This document shows positions 1 to 12,532 of a stretch of DNA of 64,000 nucleotides, piece after piece (position 1 is the first letter of the stretch; each line of letters starts with the position of its first letter). A program made the position numbers and the translations under genes. The notes under the pieces are model-generated. The model saw only the letters and a program-made list of their open reading frames with translations. It had not been told where the DNA came from and did not search any database. This DNA comes from Orobanche coerulescens (lineage: Eukaryota; Streptophyta; Magnoliopsida; Lamiales; Orobanchaceae). The stretch lies in NCBI GenBank assembly GCA_033398695.1, contig CM065809.1, forward strand, positions 175,946,501 through 176,010,500, given 5' to 3'.

Positions 1-496
1 TCTCGGGTATTACATTCTACCCCCCTTAAAATAAGTTTCGTCCCGAAACTTAAAGTAAGGAGCGATGGAAAAATCAAGGAAAAGTAATTACGTGCTCAGC
101 CCCAAAACATCACGAGCAAAGCGTGAACGTAAGGTTCCAGAAGTATGATGAACTGACCTAGCGAGTACAAGGCAATTTAAAATGATCGAAAGATTACCAA
201 CAATGAAAGTCATCCCATACCGAAAATACTAAGAAGAGTACGGGTAATACATTCCCCCGTCTAAGAGGACATTCAATCCCGAAACTTAGAACAACAAAAG
301 ATGGAAATGCAAAGCAACGAAACGAAAAACGATCGAAGTTACGATTGTTGGAATCAGCAACAATTAGGACATATTACAAAATATTCATTCTCCCATGTTA
401 GGCTCCTCAGAAGGAGACATAGGGTTTCGGGACATTCTCCGGTCACTTACTCTGTTCGCCAACAGGGTAGCATTCATTGCCAGTTCGGAAATTATC

Positions 497-1012
497 TCAC
501 AATATTTCTCCTGATGACCTTCACACCCACACCGGTAACAAGTCAAGAGTGGAGAGGGACAATTTGCACGTACGTGTCCCCGATCACTGGTTGAAGCATC
601 TTCTCATCTTACCGCGAGTCACCGATGCTGGTTTGGGATTTCCAGCGTTCACTCCCGACCGTGAAGATGACGCTATCGAACGACGTGAGGGTTTGGAAGC
701 CTTAGACTCTTCACCGACCAAAAATTTCTCAGATGTCCTCGGTCTCTTGGCTTCACTCGTGGGCTTGACTACAGAGGAGATTTCATAGGATATCGTTTGA
801 TTTTGATACTCCTTCACTGTAGCATGAATCGTTGTCGTACGAACCAGCTCGCCGCTTCCATCCCCATCATCACGTCTACGTCTGCCGAGGCTCGACATAC
901 TAATACAGATAATACCGTTCAACAATATTAATTTATCAATCGCACAATATACCACAATTATCACCCGACTATTAGTTAGCATCCTTAGAATAATGGTAAT
1001 ATCGTAAAGCAC
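497..1012 (-). pseudogene. gypsy gag zinc-knuckle remnant
   Basis: The minus strand gives a serine/arginine-rich stretch of the kind that precedes the nucleocapsid zinc knuckle in Ty3/gypsy Gag. A CCHC box (C-x2-C-x4-H-x4-C, around CYRCGCEGHQEKYC) lies at about 497-544, out of frame with it. A partial first knuckle (CFNQ, then a stop) lies between them. Gag would coat the element's RNA and form particles. Stops and a frame change show it is dead. The lineage cannot be fixed from this piece, though the adjacent PBS and LTR suggest a Tekay/Del-like chromovirus. Confidence 0.6.
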
Positions 1013-1981
1013 AAAGTTTTATGAAGTCAATTTCGAGTCCTTCGACGAGGACGGTCATTATATGTATGCACTTAACGAAAACAAATTTTGAAAAAGAGGG
1101 CTAGTCACGTTGCGCCCAAAACTTGTAAATACTGTCTTTTGTTTCGGAAGAGAAAGTTTATATAACGATTCTAAAAATTATTTTCGAGTGATGTATAAAA
1201 GGAAATTGAAAATTGAATTGTAACTAATTTGAAGTATTTCAAAAGTGTTGAGTCTCAAATACCATAATTTTGAAATTATTTCCTCTCCTACCAAAACGTT
1301 TATTCGAAAGAATTTTCCGCCGAGATACGTGACCATTTGACATGACGACATTTAATCATGGCTTTTCACAATATTAGAAAATTTCAAAGTACCACTTTAA
1401 AATATTCGTGATACTATAGCGCCGTGGGCCCCGTGCCGGAAGCCACCTGGCTAAAAATCATTTTCAACAAAAATGTTCAAAAAGCCAAAAAGGTCGATGT
1501 CGGTAATATTCTCAAATACTCCCAAAAGTCATTTATAAGATAAACAAATACCGTCATAAGAATACTATCAAAACGTGTAAGACCAAAATATCAAAACTCG
1601 GTTTGTAAGATATCAAAAGCCATCTCAAAATATTCACGCAGCGAATAAAATTAACATTCATAAATTTATTTTAATAAGGTGCAGGAACAGACAATTATGC
1701 TTGACTTCCGAAGCATACTACATAACCATTTTTACTCGGACCGCATACGCATGCTATATCTTAAAACAATAATATCACCAACAAGTTTCAATTCCTAGTT
1801 CACATTAAACATATTAGCACAATATAATCAAATACGTATATAAGGGGACTTACGATCGGGAGGCTTACCATCACGGATTGCCGGAAGATGATGTCGGAAC
1901 CACGATACTAATCACAACTCTGATGCGCGCGACTTACACCGGACATGGACTTGACCCAACGGCCTAGGTTTCGCAAACCTA

Positions 1982-1994
1982 AGCTCCGATACCA
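1982..1994 (-). other. Primer-binding site, initiator Met-tRNA type
   Basis: The minus strand reads TGGTATCGGAGCT immediately after the LTR end at 1999, the classic tRNA-iMet primer site of many copia and gypsy elements. The 9.4 kb gypsy derivative at 33183 has the same site. It fixes the element's orientation as minus. Confidence 0.75.
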
Positions 1995-1998
1995 TAAA

Positions 1999-4380
1999 TG
2001 TAACACCCCCAGAATACGTTCGGGAATATCACACGTCGTAGACCCTTCTCACAAGGATCTACCAGGCTACACTCCAATAGACTACTTAATTGATTAACCG
2101 ACCGGGGTTAATCTAATTACAAAGCAGACTGACAAGGTCATTAAACAATTCAGAACTAAAGAAACTCACCTCACAATGACAAGAATAAACTGCAATACAG
2201 AAAGAAATGACAACTCAATTTAATAAAAAACTACACCCATGCAAGGGTGAATACTCGACCAAAAAGGGGGATGCCGACCAAAGTGAAAACAAAAGGAAAG
2301 ACTCTGACTCTTGTGTGATTAGCATCGTCGTCTTCCATCTTCTTCCAAGACAATCCCGTGACTGCTCCCGAGCTGCCAAAACCTGAGCGCATAACAGGCA
2401 CCCACCCCCCGAAAACTCGGGGGTTAGCAAACTGGAATTTTGCTAGTGCAAGTACATAATATACAAGATATACGAACAATAACAACACAAAATTCAACCA
2501 CCGTGAAGTCTTAACACAAACCATACAATCCCAAAGTCTACACAGTATAGCACTCGTATACACAAGATGAAAAATAATCACATAGTCATATTCTCTATAT
2601 GGAACATAACACCAATTAAACTTTAAACGAGCCCAAGGAGTCAAAAGATTTACTTTGTAAATCTATTCTTATAAAGGGAAAAGTATTTTGATAAGATAGT
2701 TTGAAATCATTAATAATGACTCGGGTCGTCTTGGAGTTTTAAACAAAAATCGAATGGGAATGCTTTTAGAAAATAATTTCAAGAGCTCTCGGGTTCTCGA
2801 CCCAAGATATGGAAAATGATTGCACGAAAATATGTCAACATTATTCAGGATCCTCAATCCAATTTATAGAACACTGTCACAAACGAAATCATTACAACAT
2901 CTCACGGGGTTCTCAACCCAATCCAATTAACATCATCACGAGATCAATCATCTCAAAATATTCACAGGGCCCTCGACCCAATACACAGAATAACACCACA
3001 ATACAACCAAAGGCACAATCTCTCATTCGACATATCCTGCTCAAGATCCCCGATTAATTAACCCTCGGAAATTTCGTCAAACCTCCTTGGTTAATTAACC
3101 CTGATACCAACGCTTTAAAAACAAGTTGAAACAAACTTTTCAAAGACATCAAGACAAACATTTAAGAGAGAGTTTGAAAGATTTTAGATACGAACATCGT
3201 TCGGTAACGGGGTCTTAGCTATCACTCAAATACCCGAAACCAATAAGCCTGTCAGGCGCCTCCCTTGCGCACCTGTGTACCGGCGTTCACTCCACTACGT
3301 TGGCCGCTCCTTGAACATGTCACTGCGCCGGCGATCACTTCCGCAAGAGCCGCCCCTTGACACAGGCATTATGTAACACCGGCGTTCACCACCCATATGG
3401 AGCCGCACATTGCAGCGTACACCAGGCCGGAGTGCACGCCCCGCCCTCAGAGGTTCCCGGATATGACGTTTCTCACAACAAGTATCCACATTGTTTCAAA
3501 CATCAAGCACACAGACAAACGTCACCACAATTATCAACTCGGTACATCAAGTTACACAATTTTCTACGCTAGTCCATAACCACACAAATAAACAATAACA
3601 CGTACGTTATCAATCAAACTCAATCACAATAAGCCTTCAAGCATAACCAACCAACACCGCACATATATCCCTATATTGCGACTCAACCGAATATATATAT
3701 ATAACCTTACTATATTATAAGAATAAATATAGTTTACCCATCAATCCAAGTCGAGTACGTCGTCGAGTGTTAGTATTCATCACTCGTCATTCACCAATAT
3801 AGGCGCTTATATCAATATATGTATATACATACATATATTTAACATATAAATATATATACATATATAAAACTAGATATATATATATATACACTTACACATA
3901 TATATATACACACATTTATACATCCGTATAAATTCATACACTTCGACAACAATGATTTCACGCAGTTACAATTTGTATATCAAGGTACTTGCCTTGGAAA
4001 TCTCTCACGAATACTTCGGAAAATGCGGTTGATTGGAGAAATCCGTAACTTCAATGAAAACGGTGATCGGAAGGGCTCAACACTAGATTTTTGTAGGGAA
4101 TTCGTCCCTAGTATCCTATCATCAAATAAACAACAAATCACACGAGGAAAAACATCGCAAAACGAACAATTTTCTCTCTACGGCATTTTCCCGGACACCT
4201 TGAAGGCGTCAAACGAAAGTTCATATAAACGACGAATCGGAAATGGTAAAACCGTGGAAAGATGATGAAAATGATAGAATACTACTTAATCTACAATTAT
4301 CCATCAGAAATATGAGTTAAAACGATCAAATCGGACAAAATCAACTAAAACCCCCAAAACTATGAGAATGATGGGCAAGC
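1999..4380 (-). mobile_element. LTR of the decayed gypsy element
   Basis: The minus strand ends with GGGGGTGTTACA at 1999, directly before the primer-binding site, so this is the 5' LTR. Its upstream limit is uncertain because the sequence runs into an LTR end of opposite orientation at about 4381. It contains four or so imperfect units with hairpin-like GGGTTCTCGACCC cores (2790-2970), a GC-rich degenerate tandem stretch (3255-3445) and an AT-rich run of TATA repeats (3690-3920). No protein is encoded; predicted short reading frames here are chance. Confidence 0.6.
3255..3445. repeat. Degenerate GC-rich tandem units inside LTR
   Basis: Three imperfect units of about 60 bases, each with CCGGCG(T/A)TCAC followed by a GCCG..CC..TTG block, at 3282, 3329 and 3379. 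They sit in the same relative place in this LTR as the GGGCGCTGGATCG units of the LTRs at 20365-20515 and 32005-32190. Confidence 0.5.
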
Positions 4381-4699
4381 ATGATACTGTTCAGTGGTCA
4401 TTTGTTGGTGTTCGGTTCTGTCGGTTGTTATTGATGTCTTGTTTTGGGATTTCTGTATTTGAAATTGGTTTAAGTACTCGAGTACTTCCTTTTTGAGTTT
4501 GTTAACGTTGTGTTCCCGTTTTGGGAAATGAATTTGATGTCAGATTTTATTTGACGAATTGTAGTTTTCTGTTTGAATTGTCGTTTTGTTGTTAGTTGTA
4601 TGTCCTTGTCGGATGTTATTTTGGTGCGTTAGCCTGGTGGATTCCACGGTGTGGGGTCCACGGCGCTGTAATATGCCCTGATCGTCTTGGGGGTGTTAC
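4381..4699 (+). mobile_element. Plus-strand gypsy LTR 3' fragment
   Basis: Positions 4627-4699 match the final 70 bases of the gypsy LTRs in this window: a GCCTGGTGGATTCC block, then GGGGTCCACGGCGCTGTAATA, ending GGGGGTGTTACA. The orientation is plus, opposite to the LTR ending at 1999. No primer-binding site follows, so this is a 3' or solo LTR end. The left limit is approximate. Confidence 0.6.
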
Positions 4700-4996
4700 A
4701 CGTTTTTTCGAAAATTTAGCTTCAACACCCATCTCACACTCTGAAAATATATCTATTATCTAGGGCATTATTTTTCTACTAACTAGTCAATCAACAATTA
4801 ACAATTTTAAATTAAATAGAGATAGAATAGAACCCAAGAACGTCACCTTTAAAAAATAGTAGAATAGAACTTGGGGCGGCCGCGGGCGAAGATTTGCTGT
4901 CTTCTCAAATCTAAAATCGTATTTTATTTTTATTTTTTTTCTGTGTTGTTTTTCTTCTACTTTGTTATCTTATCTTTGTTTTTTTGTTCTTCACAA

Positions 4997-5060
<64 letters not shown>

Positions 5061-6434
5061 TTTTTTTTAATTTATGGCCCCGAAAATTTTATGGACCCTA
5101 GGCTCAAGGCTTATATACCTCTATACAAGTGCGGTCCTGGATAAATTAATAATTAAAAGTAGTCACTTCAAAGAGCATTATATATAATTGTGGAAATACA
5201 AGAAATCTTATCTCACATTGAAAAAATGTAAGAAAGTTTGAGACAATTAAAAAGTAAAAAGAACGGGAGTATGCAATATTAACTAATATGGCGAAGTCTG
5301 GGTGGTGGTAATGACCTTGTCTAATATTGGTGTGATTTAAAAAAAAAAAATCGTTGCAACTGTGATGTGAAAATAATCAGCCGTAAATTTAAACAAAATT
5401 GTGTTTGGTAAATATTTTCAAGTGTTTTAAGATGTAAAATATTACTTTTTATTATTTATATGACTGTAGCTTCTAAAAGCAACTTTAATACTGCTTCCAA
5501 AATTTGTTGTCACTAACTCGTAAATTCTTAAAAAACTATTTTTTTTATCAACCAAATACTCAAATTTAAAAGTTCATCAATAAAAGCTGATTATTGTTAA
5601 AGTTAAGCCATACCAAACTGGAACTAAGTTACACACGCGCGCTCCCCACCGAGGGTTGTGCCTTCATTTATTGATTCTAGACAATCAAGCAATATGGATT
5701 TGGATGCGGATCATCTGCAGCACAACACCGTGCTGTGCTGCATCCCAAATTACACATATCTGTATGAGTGTGTGTGTGTGCGTGCTAGATCCAACAGTGT
5801 GCAGCAGCACAGAGAATCCGACTCCTATGGACTTGGACGGACTTGGACTCGGTGAAACTATAATTTTTGCTATTGAGTTTGTGGATAAGATGAGAAGCCA
5901 TCCCATATTACAGGGGCCAAATTATCTCTAGTTGGATTGTTCAGCGGAGACGTGGGTTTAGGAGAGATAAAGACAAAAAACAACATGAGTGATTGAGTGG
6001 TACCATATGTTTTAAATATATTTTTGTTTAATCATATTTATGTCTCTTTACCTACTCTTTCCTTTATTTTTTTCTTCACACCCATCTCAAACATGTCTCT
6101 ATATTCGCACTTCAATTTTTAGATCTCCAACTATTATTTTATTATTATTTTTTAATTCGTTCCTACAACTATTATATTTTTTTAACTTTGTCTCTATTTT
6201 TTTTACACGTCATTTTTTTTCTTTTATTAAAGTAACACTAGATGTTCTCCGGTGCGATGCACCGCATAAGATATTCTCTTATTAGAAAATAATTTTTCGA
6301 TCTCTAAATTTATTTTTGATAATTTTCGACATGAGTATTATATTAGCGTAATATTAATAAAAGACTTATTGAGTATATTATGGGATGTGATATAATTCAA
6401 GAAAGAGTACCACATTAGCGGAGTGTTAAGTCAA
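4700..6434. other. AT-rich non-coding stretch
   Basis: No gene is supported. The open frames over 4871-5144 are translations of the dinucleotide repeat at 4997-5057, and those at 5656-5931 lack any recognisable domain. Runs of T and A are frequent. The part at about 5400-5620 has the look of an old, unplaced MITE, but no clean terminal repeats were found. Confidence 0.5.
4997..5057. repeat. Compound (AC)n(AT)n microsatellite
   Basis: About 12 AC units (4997-5020) followed by about 18 AT units (5021-5057), perfect in sequence. Confidence 0.95.
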
Positions 6435-6437
6435 TTA

Positions 6438-6733
6438 GGCTCTGCTCTTTTGGGTGAATGAATCGAATCGAATCGAATCGAATCGAATCGAATCGAATCG
6501 AATCGAATCGAATTGAAATATATATTAAGGGTAAATAATAATAATAATAATGGTAAATAATAATAATAATAGTAATTAACAACAACAACAACGATAATAG
6601 TAATATTATTAGTAATAATAACAATAATAATAATTAAGATTAATAATAATAATAATAAGAAGAAGAATCGAAGTGAATCGACCGAATGGAATCAATCGAA
6701 TCAAAATCAAAATAAGTTCAAATGAACAGGGCC
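6438..6733. mobile_element. Tourist-like MITE with microsatellite core
   Basis: Terminal inverted repeats start GGCTCTGCTCTTTTGGG and end with the complement of GGCCCTGTTCATTTGAA. Both sides are flanked by the trinucleotide TTA (6435-6437 and 6734-6736), the usual PIF/Harbinger target duplication. The body is a perfect pentanucleotide array (AATCG, about 6461-6511) and imperfect AAT arrays (6535-6660). A second, longer copy lies at 14625-15424. Confidence 0.75.
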
Positions 6734-6809
6734 TTAGTGTTCATTACATGAACAAATTTCCTGGACATACCGAAAAAAATAGGAATAAATTTTAGGGACA
6801 AAAGTAATA

Positions 6810-7123
6810 CTCCCTCAGTCCACGATCTTTCTTTACATTTGCCATTTTCGTCCGTCCACAACCTTTCTTTACACTTCACTTTTTCTAAATAAGGAAACTT
6901 TTTAATTCCACCTTTATCCTTACATATCAACATCATTATTTTTTTTAATTCCACCTTTATCTTCACACATCAACATCATTACTTTATCTACACTAAATTA
7001 CTAATAAACATACACCCAAGTGGACCCAAAATCCACTCACCACACATCTCTACTCAAAGTCAATACATCTTATTAAAACCCGTGTCGGGTCAAACTGTCA
7101 AGGAAATTCGTGGACGGAGGGAG
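6810..7123. mobile_element. Stowaway-type MITE
   Basis: The ends read CTCCCTCAGTCCACGA and TTCGTGGACGGAGGGAG, the classic Stowaway (Tc1/mariner) terminus, flanked by TA on both sides (6808-6809 and 7124-7125). At 314 bp it is a usual size and non-coding. It would have been moved by a mariner-like transposase supplied elsewhere. Confidence 0.9.
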
Positions 7124-7125
7124 TA

Positions 7126-7859
7126 TGTGATTAAGTCTTAATATATGTGTGTGTGCAGTGTATGTTTTATTATTTTTAATTATTATAATTAAATAAAATA
7201 TCATAATTTTATTTTTATGTAAGCAATAAATAAATTAATATATTTTTATTTTGCATCAATTAATTTTACTGAAAATAAATATTCATATTTTTTCTAATAT
7301 AATTTTTTTGTGCAATCAGTCATTATTGTAAATCCATCAAATTTATTATATTCATATGGATGTCTAGTTGAAAATTGTGAAATAAATATTAATTTGATAT
7401 ATTTTTCATTAAAAATAAACTTGATTTAGAAAAATTATAACCATTTACAATTTTAAGCTAAAAAAATAAAGGAAGGATTTTTTTATTGGTAGATGAGTGT
7501 AAGTTGTAGAATAAAACTCTCACAATACATATCTAGAGTTTTTTTTTTGGAAATTTAAGAATACATCTCTATATATAAACTTTATTTTAAAATAAAAAAT
7601 CAAAAAACTTACCAAGTGACATGTGTCACTACTCTCTTTTAACATAAGTATAGATATAGATTTTCTTTCTCACTCTCGCCTAAACTCGCATCCCAACGGA
7701 CATTCTCATTATTAATAAGGATAAAATAAGGACAAACTCTCATTATTGAAGATCTTACATGGCACTTATGTTCATTGTGTGTGTTGTTTCGTGGCATTAA
7801 ATCTGTTGAAGAGAAGATACTGTATGTGGTTTCGGCATTTATAAAAATCGGCAATAGCC
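7126..7859. other. AT-rich non-coding stretch
   Basis: Very AT-rich sequence with no supported gene, repeat family or RNA. Confidence 0.5.
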
Positions 7860-9598
7860 AAAATAGATCTATTTAGTCTTGTTAGTTAATTATCTAGATC
7901 AATAAACAATTTAAATAAAATTATATATACGTAGTCAATATTTTCTAACCCGGATTTTGAGATCGTCGCATCTTTATACTTGAAGCGTAATGTTTGATCT
8001 TTGATCTCTATCTCAAGAATTTTTAGAGTAGTTCATGCCTTGATCCGAATGTGCCATGGGCAACAAGCTACCGGATCTACTTGGACAATTTGGGTGGATC
8101 GGTCAAAATTAATACAAGGTATACCTCTCAATTTATCTCTGTATTTTTCTGAATATTTTTGTATTTTAAAAAAAGATATGTTATCTAAATTAAGGAATCA
8201 AGACATAAGTCAAGATCTACAATTAACCATAGTATAAAAAAACAAAATCTTGTACTGTTAAATGGTTCATCCGCCCTCCCTCCCTCCCCATGTCCTTTTA
8301 TAGGTATCTTGAGCTACCTTAGAGATCTTAAGGAGGGTTAGAGCAATGACTCCTAGCAGATCTCAACTTATCATATTAAGCATTTCTTAATATAAATGAG
8401 TCTATTAATAGTAATTAGGTCCAAGAAAGAAATAAAACTGCACTTTCTGTCCAAAGCTCTTTTACAAAATCAGACTATTTTTAAGATTATTTATTTCATG
8501 AGCTTAAGAGATCGAATGTCTATTAATTACTATTGAATTAATTATTTTCTTAATCAAGAGTAGTACCACTCAAATCTTATTATTGTACGAGGTATTATCC
8601 AACCCGTGCGATACACGGTCTTTGATTGAATATCTACGTATTTTGTGCGTAATGTTGGGACGGTTGAATGAGCAGATGGTAGAATTTAAATGCCTTTTAG
8701 AGAAGTTTATATATTTTTTTATTATTATTGTCCTTTTATTTTAGTTTATGTAATTAGTTATATGAAATGAAGCTTTACTAACGCGTATGTTGCTCCGGGG
8801 TTGTTTTTGGTTTATTCAATCCGTGCGATGCACCGATTGTATCTAAGATTTCATAGTTAAAATTTAACTATCTTGTAATTTATACTATCAATTAAAAGTT
8901 CATTTTAATCACCTTGTGTATTAAAATATGCATTTGCATTGTGATGTTTATTAATTCTAATTCTCCAAGAGAAGAATTGAAGATAAAAATTTATCTAAAA
9001 AATAAAATTGAAACAGAACTATTTTCCTCTCCTCATTTTCCTCTCTTCTTTTCTCTCTCTTGGCCGTAGCTATATGTTCAGCACATTTGCTCGACTCATC
9101 AAACGAATTTGCTACTATTTAATAATGAGACCACACATTATTACAACCCCACCCCTTTAACATGAAAAGTGACATAAATCCCCCTTCCACATTAAATTAA
9201 GGGGAATAAATTTTATATAGTATAGATAAGAAATTAATCCATCTCCAGGGTTTAATATAATAATCATTTTAAGCTCCCCAAGGGAACATCATCAATCCGA
9301 ACGAGTCGAGATACGATTTCTAGCTTTAATATTAATTAGCATATAAAAATTATTATTACCCAAAATATCTGCATATTGAATCAAAAAATACGGCTCTCAT
9401 CCATGATAGGCAAAACATAAGTACTATAAATACAGAATGAAATACTACACACTAGAATTAAGAAGTAATAATTATTTGATGTCTTCTTCATTTAGTCAAT
9501 ACATAATAAATTATGTCACCGCAATCCAATTTATTATGTAAAAAATACACCAATGTATACTAATAGTCAAGTCCAACTAATTTCAAGCATATACTACA
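7860..9598 (-). mobile_element. Old Ty1/copia LTR, split by a Helitron
   Basis: Segments 7860-8586 and 9227-9598 match, in the same order, the copia 3' LTR found at 23461-24262, 41123-41265 and 42341-42593. Shared blocks include GGGCAACAAGCTACCGGATC at 8055, AGAGTAGTACCACT at 8559, TTTAATATAATAATCATT at 9251 and the GTCAAGTCCAACTAAT block near 9568. The LTR is on the minus strand and lacks its last bases. The Helitron at 8587-9226 sits exactly between the two parts. No coding part of this copy is present, so it is a solo or truncated LTR. Confidence 0.7.
8587..9226 (-). mobile_element. Non-autonomous Helitron-like element
   Basis: On the minus strand it begins TCTATACTATATAAAA, a typical Helitron 5' terminus, preceded by A. 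It ends with a short GC hairpin (CCGTGTATCGCACGG) followed by GTTGGATAATACCTCGT. It interrupts a copia LTR without an obvious target duplication, as expected for Helitrons. The end is CTCG/T rather than canonical CTRR. Related copies are at 15617, 16063 and 51460. It encodes no Rep/helicase. Confidence 0.7.
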
Positions 9599-9778
9599 AC
9601 CTCACATTATTGTCTAAATGTTTATGAAATGATATATGGCCTTGAGCCAATGTTGGTTTGCTATGAAATTAAATCTAACAAAAAATACGGATATTATGAA
9701 ATTTTAAAAGATCCTAAATTGATTTAGGTAAAACATATACTTTAAGATTGATATCAACAATTTATCATCTTGAATATA

Positions 9779-10092
9779 TGAAGATGTTACATGAGTGGAC
9801 TATATAAGAGGCTACGGAGCAGAACCATAAGAACATGTTACACAAGAGAACCACAAGAAGATATTAAACAGGAGAACAATAAGAAGATGATACATGAAAC
9901 AACTATAAAAAGATATTACACAAGAAAACTATAAGAGGATACTAAATGGGAGGACAATAAGAAAGATGATACATAGGAGAAGACGTTAAATGAAAAATAA
10001 TAAGATGTTGCATGATAGAACCATAAAAATGATCAAATATGAGATGATCATAAGAAGATATAATGCAGGGGATCATAAAAGGAGACTACACT
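9779..10092. repeat. Degenerate 26-28 bp minisatellite
   Basis: About a dozen imperfect units built on 'AGAACCATAAGAAGATGTTA' plus ACA(C)AAG, strongly diverged from each other. No open frame of interest spans it. Confidence 0.75.
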
Positions 10093-11386
10093 TCTTTATT
10101 TTCTTTCTTCCTACTTCTTTTTCCTTTTCTTTTCTTCTTTTCTCCTCTCCATCTTCATTTTTCTCTCTACTACACTTCTTCCATTTTCATAATCCATTCA
10201 ACTCTACATTGAAGAGACTTTAAAACCAGGAAAATCATGTTTCTTCTTTAAGATTAAATGAAGTTAATCCATATACCTTCTTCGATCACATCCGCACCGA
10301 TACAAAAGAGAATATAATACACAAAAAAAAATGAGGGACGAGACGAAGAAAGACTCCAGTTATGTTAAAATGTGATGACTAGGTAACAATTTTTCTCGTA
10401 ATTTTACTTCGAACGACTCAAATTGTGAGCTTTTAATCCTGCTACAGAAAATATGAATAAATAACAACAATCAACATAGATTGATCCGCAAGAATTTGTC
10501 TCCACTTTGTCATTGGAAGCCACCTGAAGCCAGAAAAAATACAAGTAAATCATCTCACCTTAAATGTCTAAGGAGAATCAGAAAAATAAGAATCTGTAGT
10601 GTTCCTCCAAGTGAAGAAAAACTTGAAAAAAAAAAAACATGAACAAAATGTGTAATGTCGGATCGGGGATCTGGGCCTCTCCAGATATGAAGCTACGAAA
10701 TGTAAACATCAGTGTTTAGGAAATAAAGTATATTGAGCGCATTTATTCTTACCCGAAGTGAGGGAATCGGATTTGATCTTTAAAATCCCAACCAAAAAAA
10801 CAGCATACTGCTCATGCAAGAATGATGCAATCTTCATCCAGTGATAGCTACTCCTTTACCTTTAAAAAAAAGGAAATTGATAAGAGATCAGGCAAAATAA
10901 GAACATGTGAATTTTCTCGGGATTTTCTTCATCTGCGTATAAATGATGTTTTACGCTCCAGATATACGTAGACAAAAGACAAAAAGACGGTCTCACGGAA
11001 TAAACTACGTGAGACAATGTATAAATTTTAGTTTTAAAGTTTTTGTATCTTTTCATTTTTTAGTGGATTTTTCTAGTTTCTTTTTTCTTTACTGTTTTTT
11101 TTTTTTACCTTTTTTCAGTTTTTAGGGTTCATATTCAGTTTTTTAGGGTTTTTCATTTAGTACATTGGTTATTTTAGTTTTTCTTTCCCTATTATTTTTT
11201 TGAATTTTTAACTTTTTTTTGGTTTTAAAATTTAGTTTTAGCACAAGAGACCTACTCTAGGAATTTATGCCAAAGTTGCAACAGACATAACCACCCTATC
11301 ACGCGGTTTCCAAACACAAGGAGAGATCAGGCATAGAATCTGGTAATGGGAAACCAAAAAGAGACTATTCAGATGGAGGTACACTA
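10093..11386. other. Non-coding stretch
   Basis: Contains a long CT-rich tract (10090-10200) and T-rich runs (11040-11220). I see no gene with support. The short frames at 10862-11125 lack any recognisable domain. Confidence 0.45.
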
Positions 11387-11545
11387 GACCCACAAAGAAA
11401 CTCCCACAAAAACATCCACAAGCTGACGTGTCAGCGTTTTATTGATGTACTGTGTAACAATTTCTCTTTCCTCTCTCTTCCTGAACCAATCAATCTCTGC
11501 CACATCACTTTGTGGATTTTTTTTGTGGAACTTTCTTTGTGGCCC
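11387..11545. mobile_element. Small MITE, about 160 bp
   Basis: Inverted ends of about 38 bases: GACCCACAAAGAAACTCCCA... on the left and the complement of GGGCCACAAAGAAAGTTCCA on the right. The flanks are CTA on both sides (or TA if mariner-type). The superfamily is uncertain. Confidence 0.65.
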
Positions 11546-12532
11546 TAGCATTTCTCATTCAGATGCATGGTGAGAGTAGTTACCCTTTTGAAAGCACAAA
11601 GACCAAGAACCTCACTGTACAGAACACTTTGTCCAATGCAGTAGATAACAGAAGCCATCGGATGGAGCAGGAGACCGAGACAGCTAGATGAATCCCAAGT
11701 ATTATGCAAACTGCATTGGAATGAGGCAAAATAAAACAAAAACAAAATTTATATAACTACTGTAAGAAACTAGAATGAAAACAAAAGGGATGCACGCCAA
11801 CTCATTTTTTAAGTAGCCATGGTTTAGAAATGCCGAAGGCTGGTCTACCCCTTGTTCTGTAGAGTTCCACATAACTAATAACCTTGCTTTTCAGAACGTT
11901 TAACATAATCCACGTACAATTGCATTGCCTAAGTGGCTAAGCATACAAAGAAAACTACTTTCTCGTTAATGCTCAATGGAGCATGAGTATTTTCCTTTCA
12001 CACTCGTAGCTACTTTGATACCCGTGGTAGTTACTGGTGAGTGGTGATATATCCAGTTTTGGAAGTTTGTTTGAAGGCATGTTAATAAAGATAAACATTA
12101 AAGAAGGTTTGCATCCTGAAGCTGCTCTGACATTTTACTTGCAATGAGCTATTTTAAAACTGTCAGGTAAATTTTACGACTTAATCAAGTGTTTACGACT
12201 TAATAAGGCTAGCTTGAATTTCGGTATTAGCCTATGGTTAGGTTAAATTTTCTTTGCATGTAAGATTTCTGTCAGAAGTTAATTCCCTTATTTCCTTTGT
12301 CTATGATCCATTATTATCTTAGTGATTGCAACAGACCTACATTATATTATGAGCCCACCTCCACGAAAATTGCAGCTCCTCATAATAAATGTTAAAAAGA
12401 CTCTACGACAATACTAGAAAATCTAGAAAAAGCAAAAACCAATAATTGGCTCACCCAATGGAATGATTTCTTCATTTGAACTATTCGGACTGAACGGATG
12501 GCTAAAATCAAGCACAGAGCAAGATGAATACT
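11546..12532. other. Region downstream of the PPR gene
   Basis: Non-coding stretch 3' of the minus-strand PPR gene. It should contain that gene's 3' UTR, but no poly(A) signal can be singled out. No other gene is supported. Confidence 0.4.

Larger units (their letters stand above)
1..1998 (-). mobile_element. Decayed Ty3/gypsy internal region
   Basis: Read on the minus strand, this runs from a primer-binding site next to 1999 to a polypurine tract and LTR start at the left edge. Positions 1-50 are the reverse complement of a typical gypsy 3' junction: a gene tail reading like 'TTCGGGACGAAACTT', a purine-rich stretch, then TGTAATACCCGAGA, so the 3' LTR leaves the window at 14. A second, similar junction sits near 245-290. 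A stretch at about 1420-1680 resembles the last 250 bases of the gypsy LTRs seen elsewhere in this window (the GGGCCCACGGCGC block). Only a gag zinc-knuckle piece is recognisable as protein. With about 2 kb between LTRs, the copy is either internally deleted or a non-coding derivative. Confidence 0.65.

Noticed and set aside
4871..5144. Open frames with THTHTH and IYIYIY runs
   Set aside because: They are translations of the (AC)n(AT)n microsatellite.
11090..11160. TTTAGGG-like words suggesting interstitial telomere repeat
   Set aside because: Only two or three scattered words in a T-rich tract, not a tandem array.
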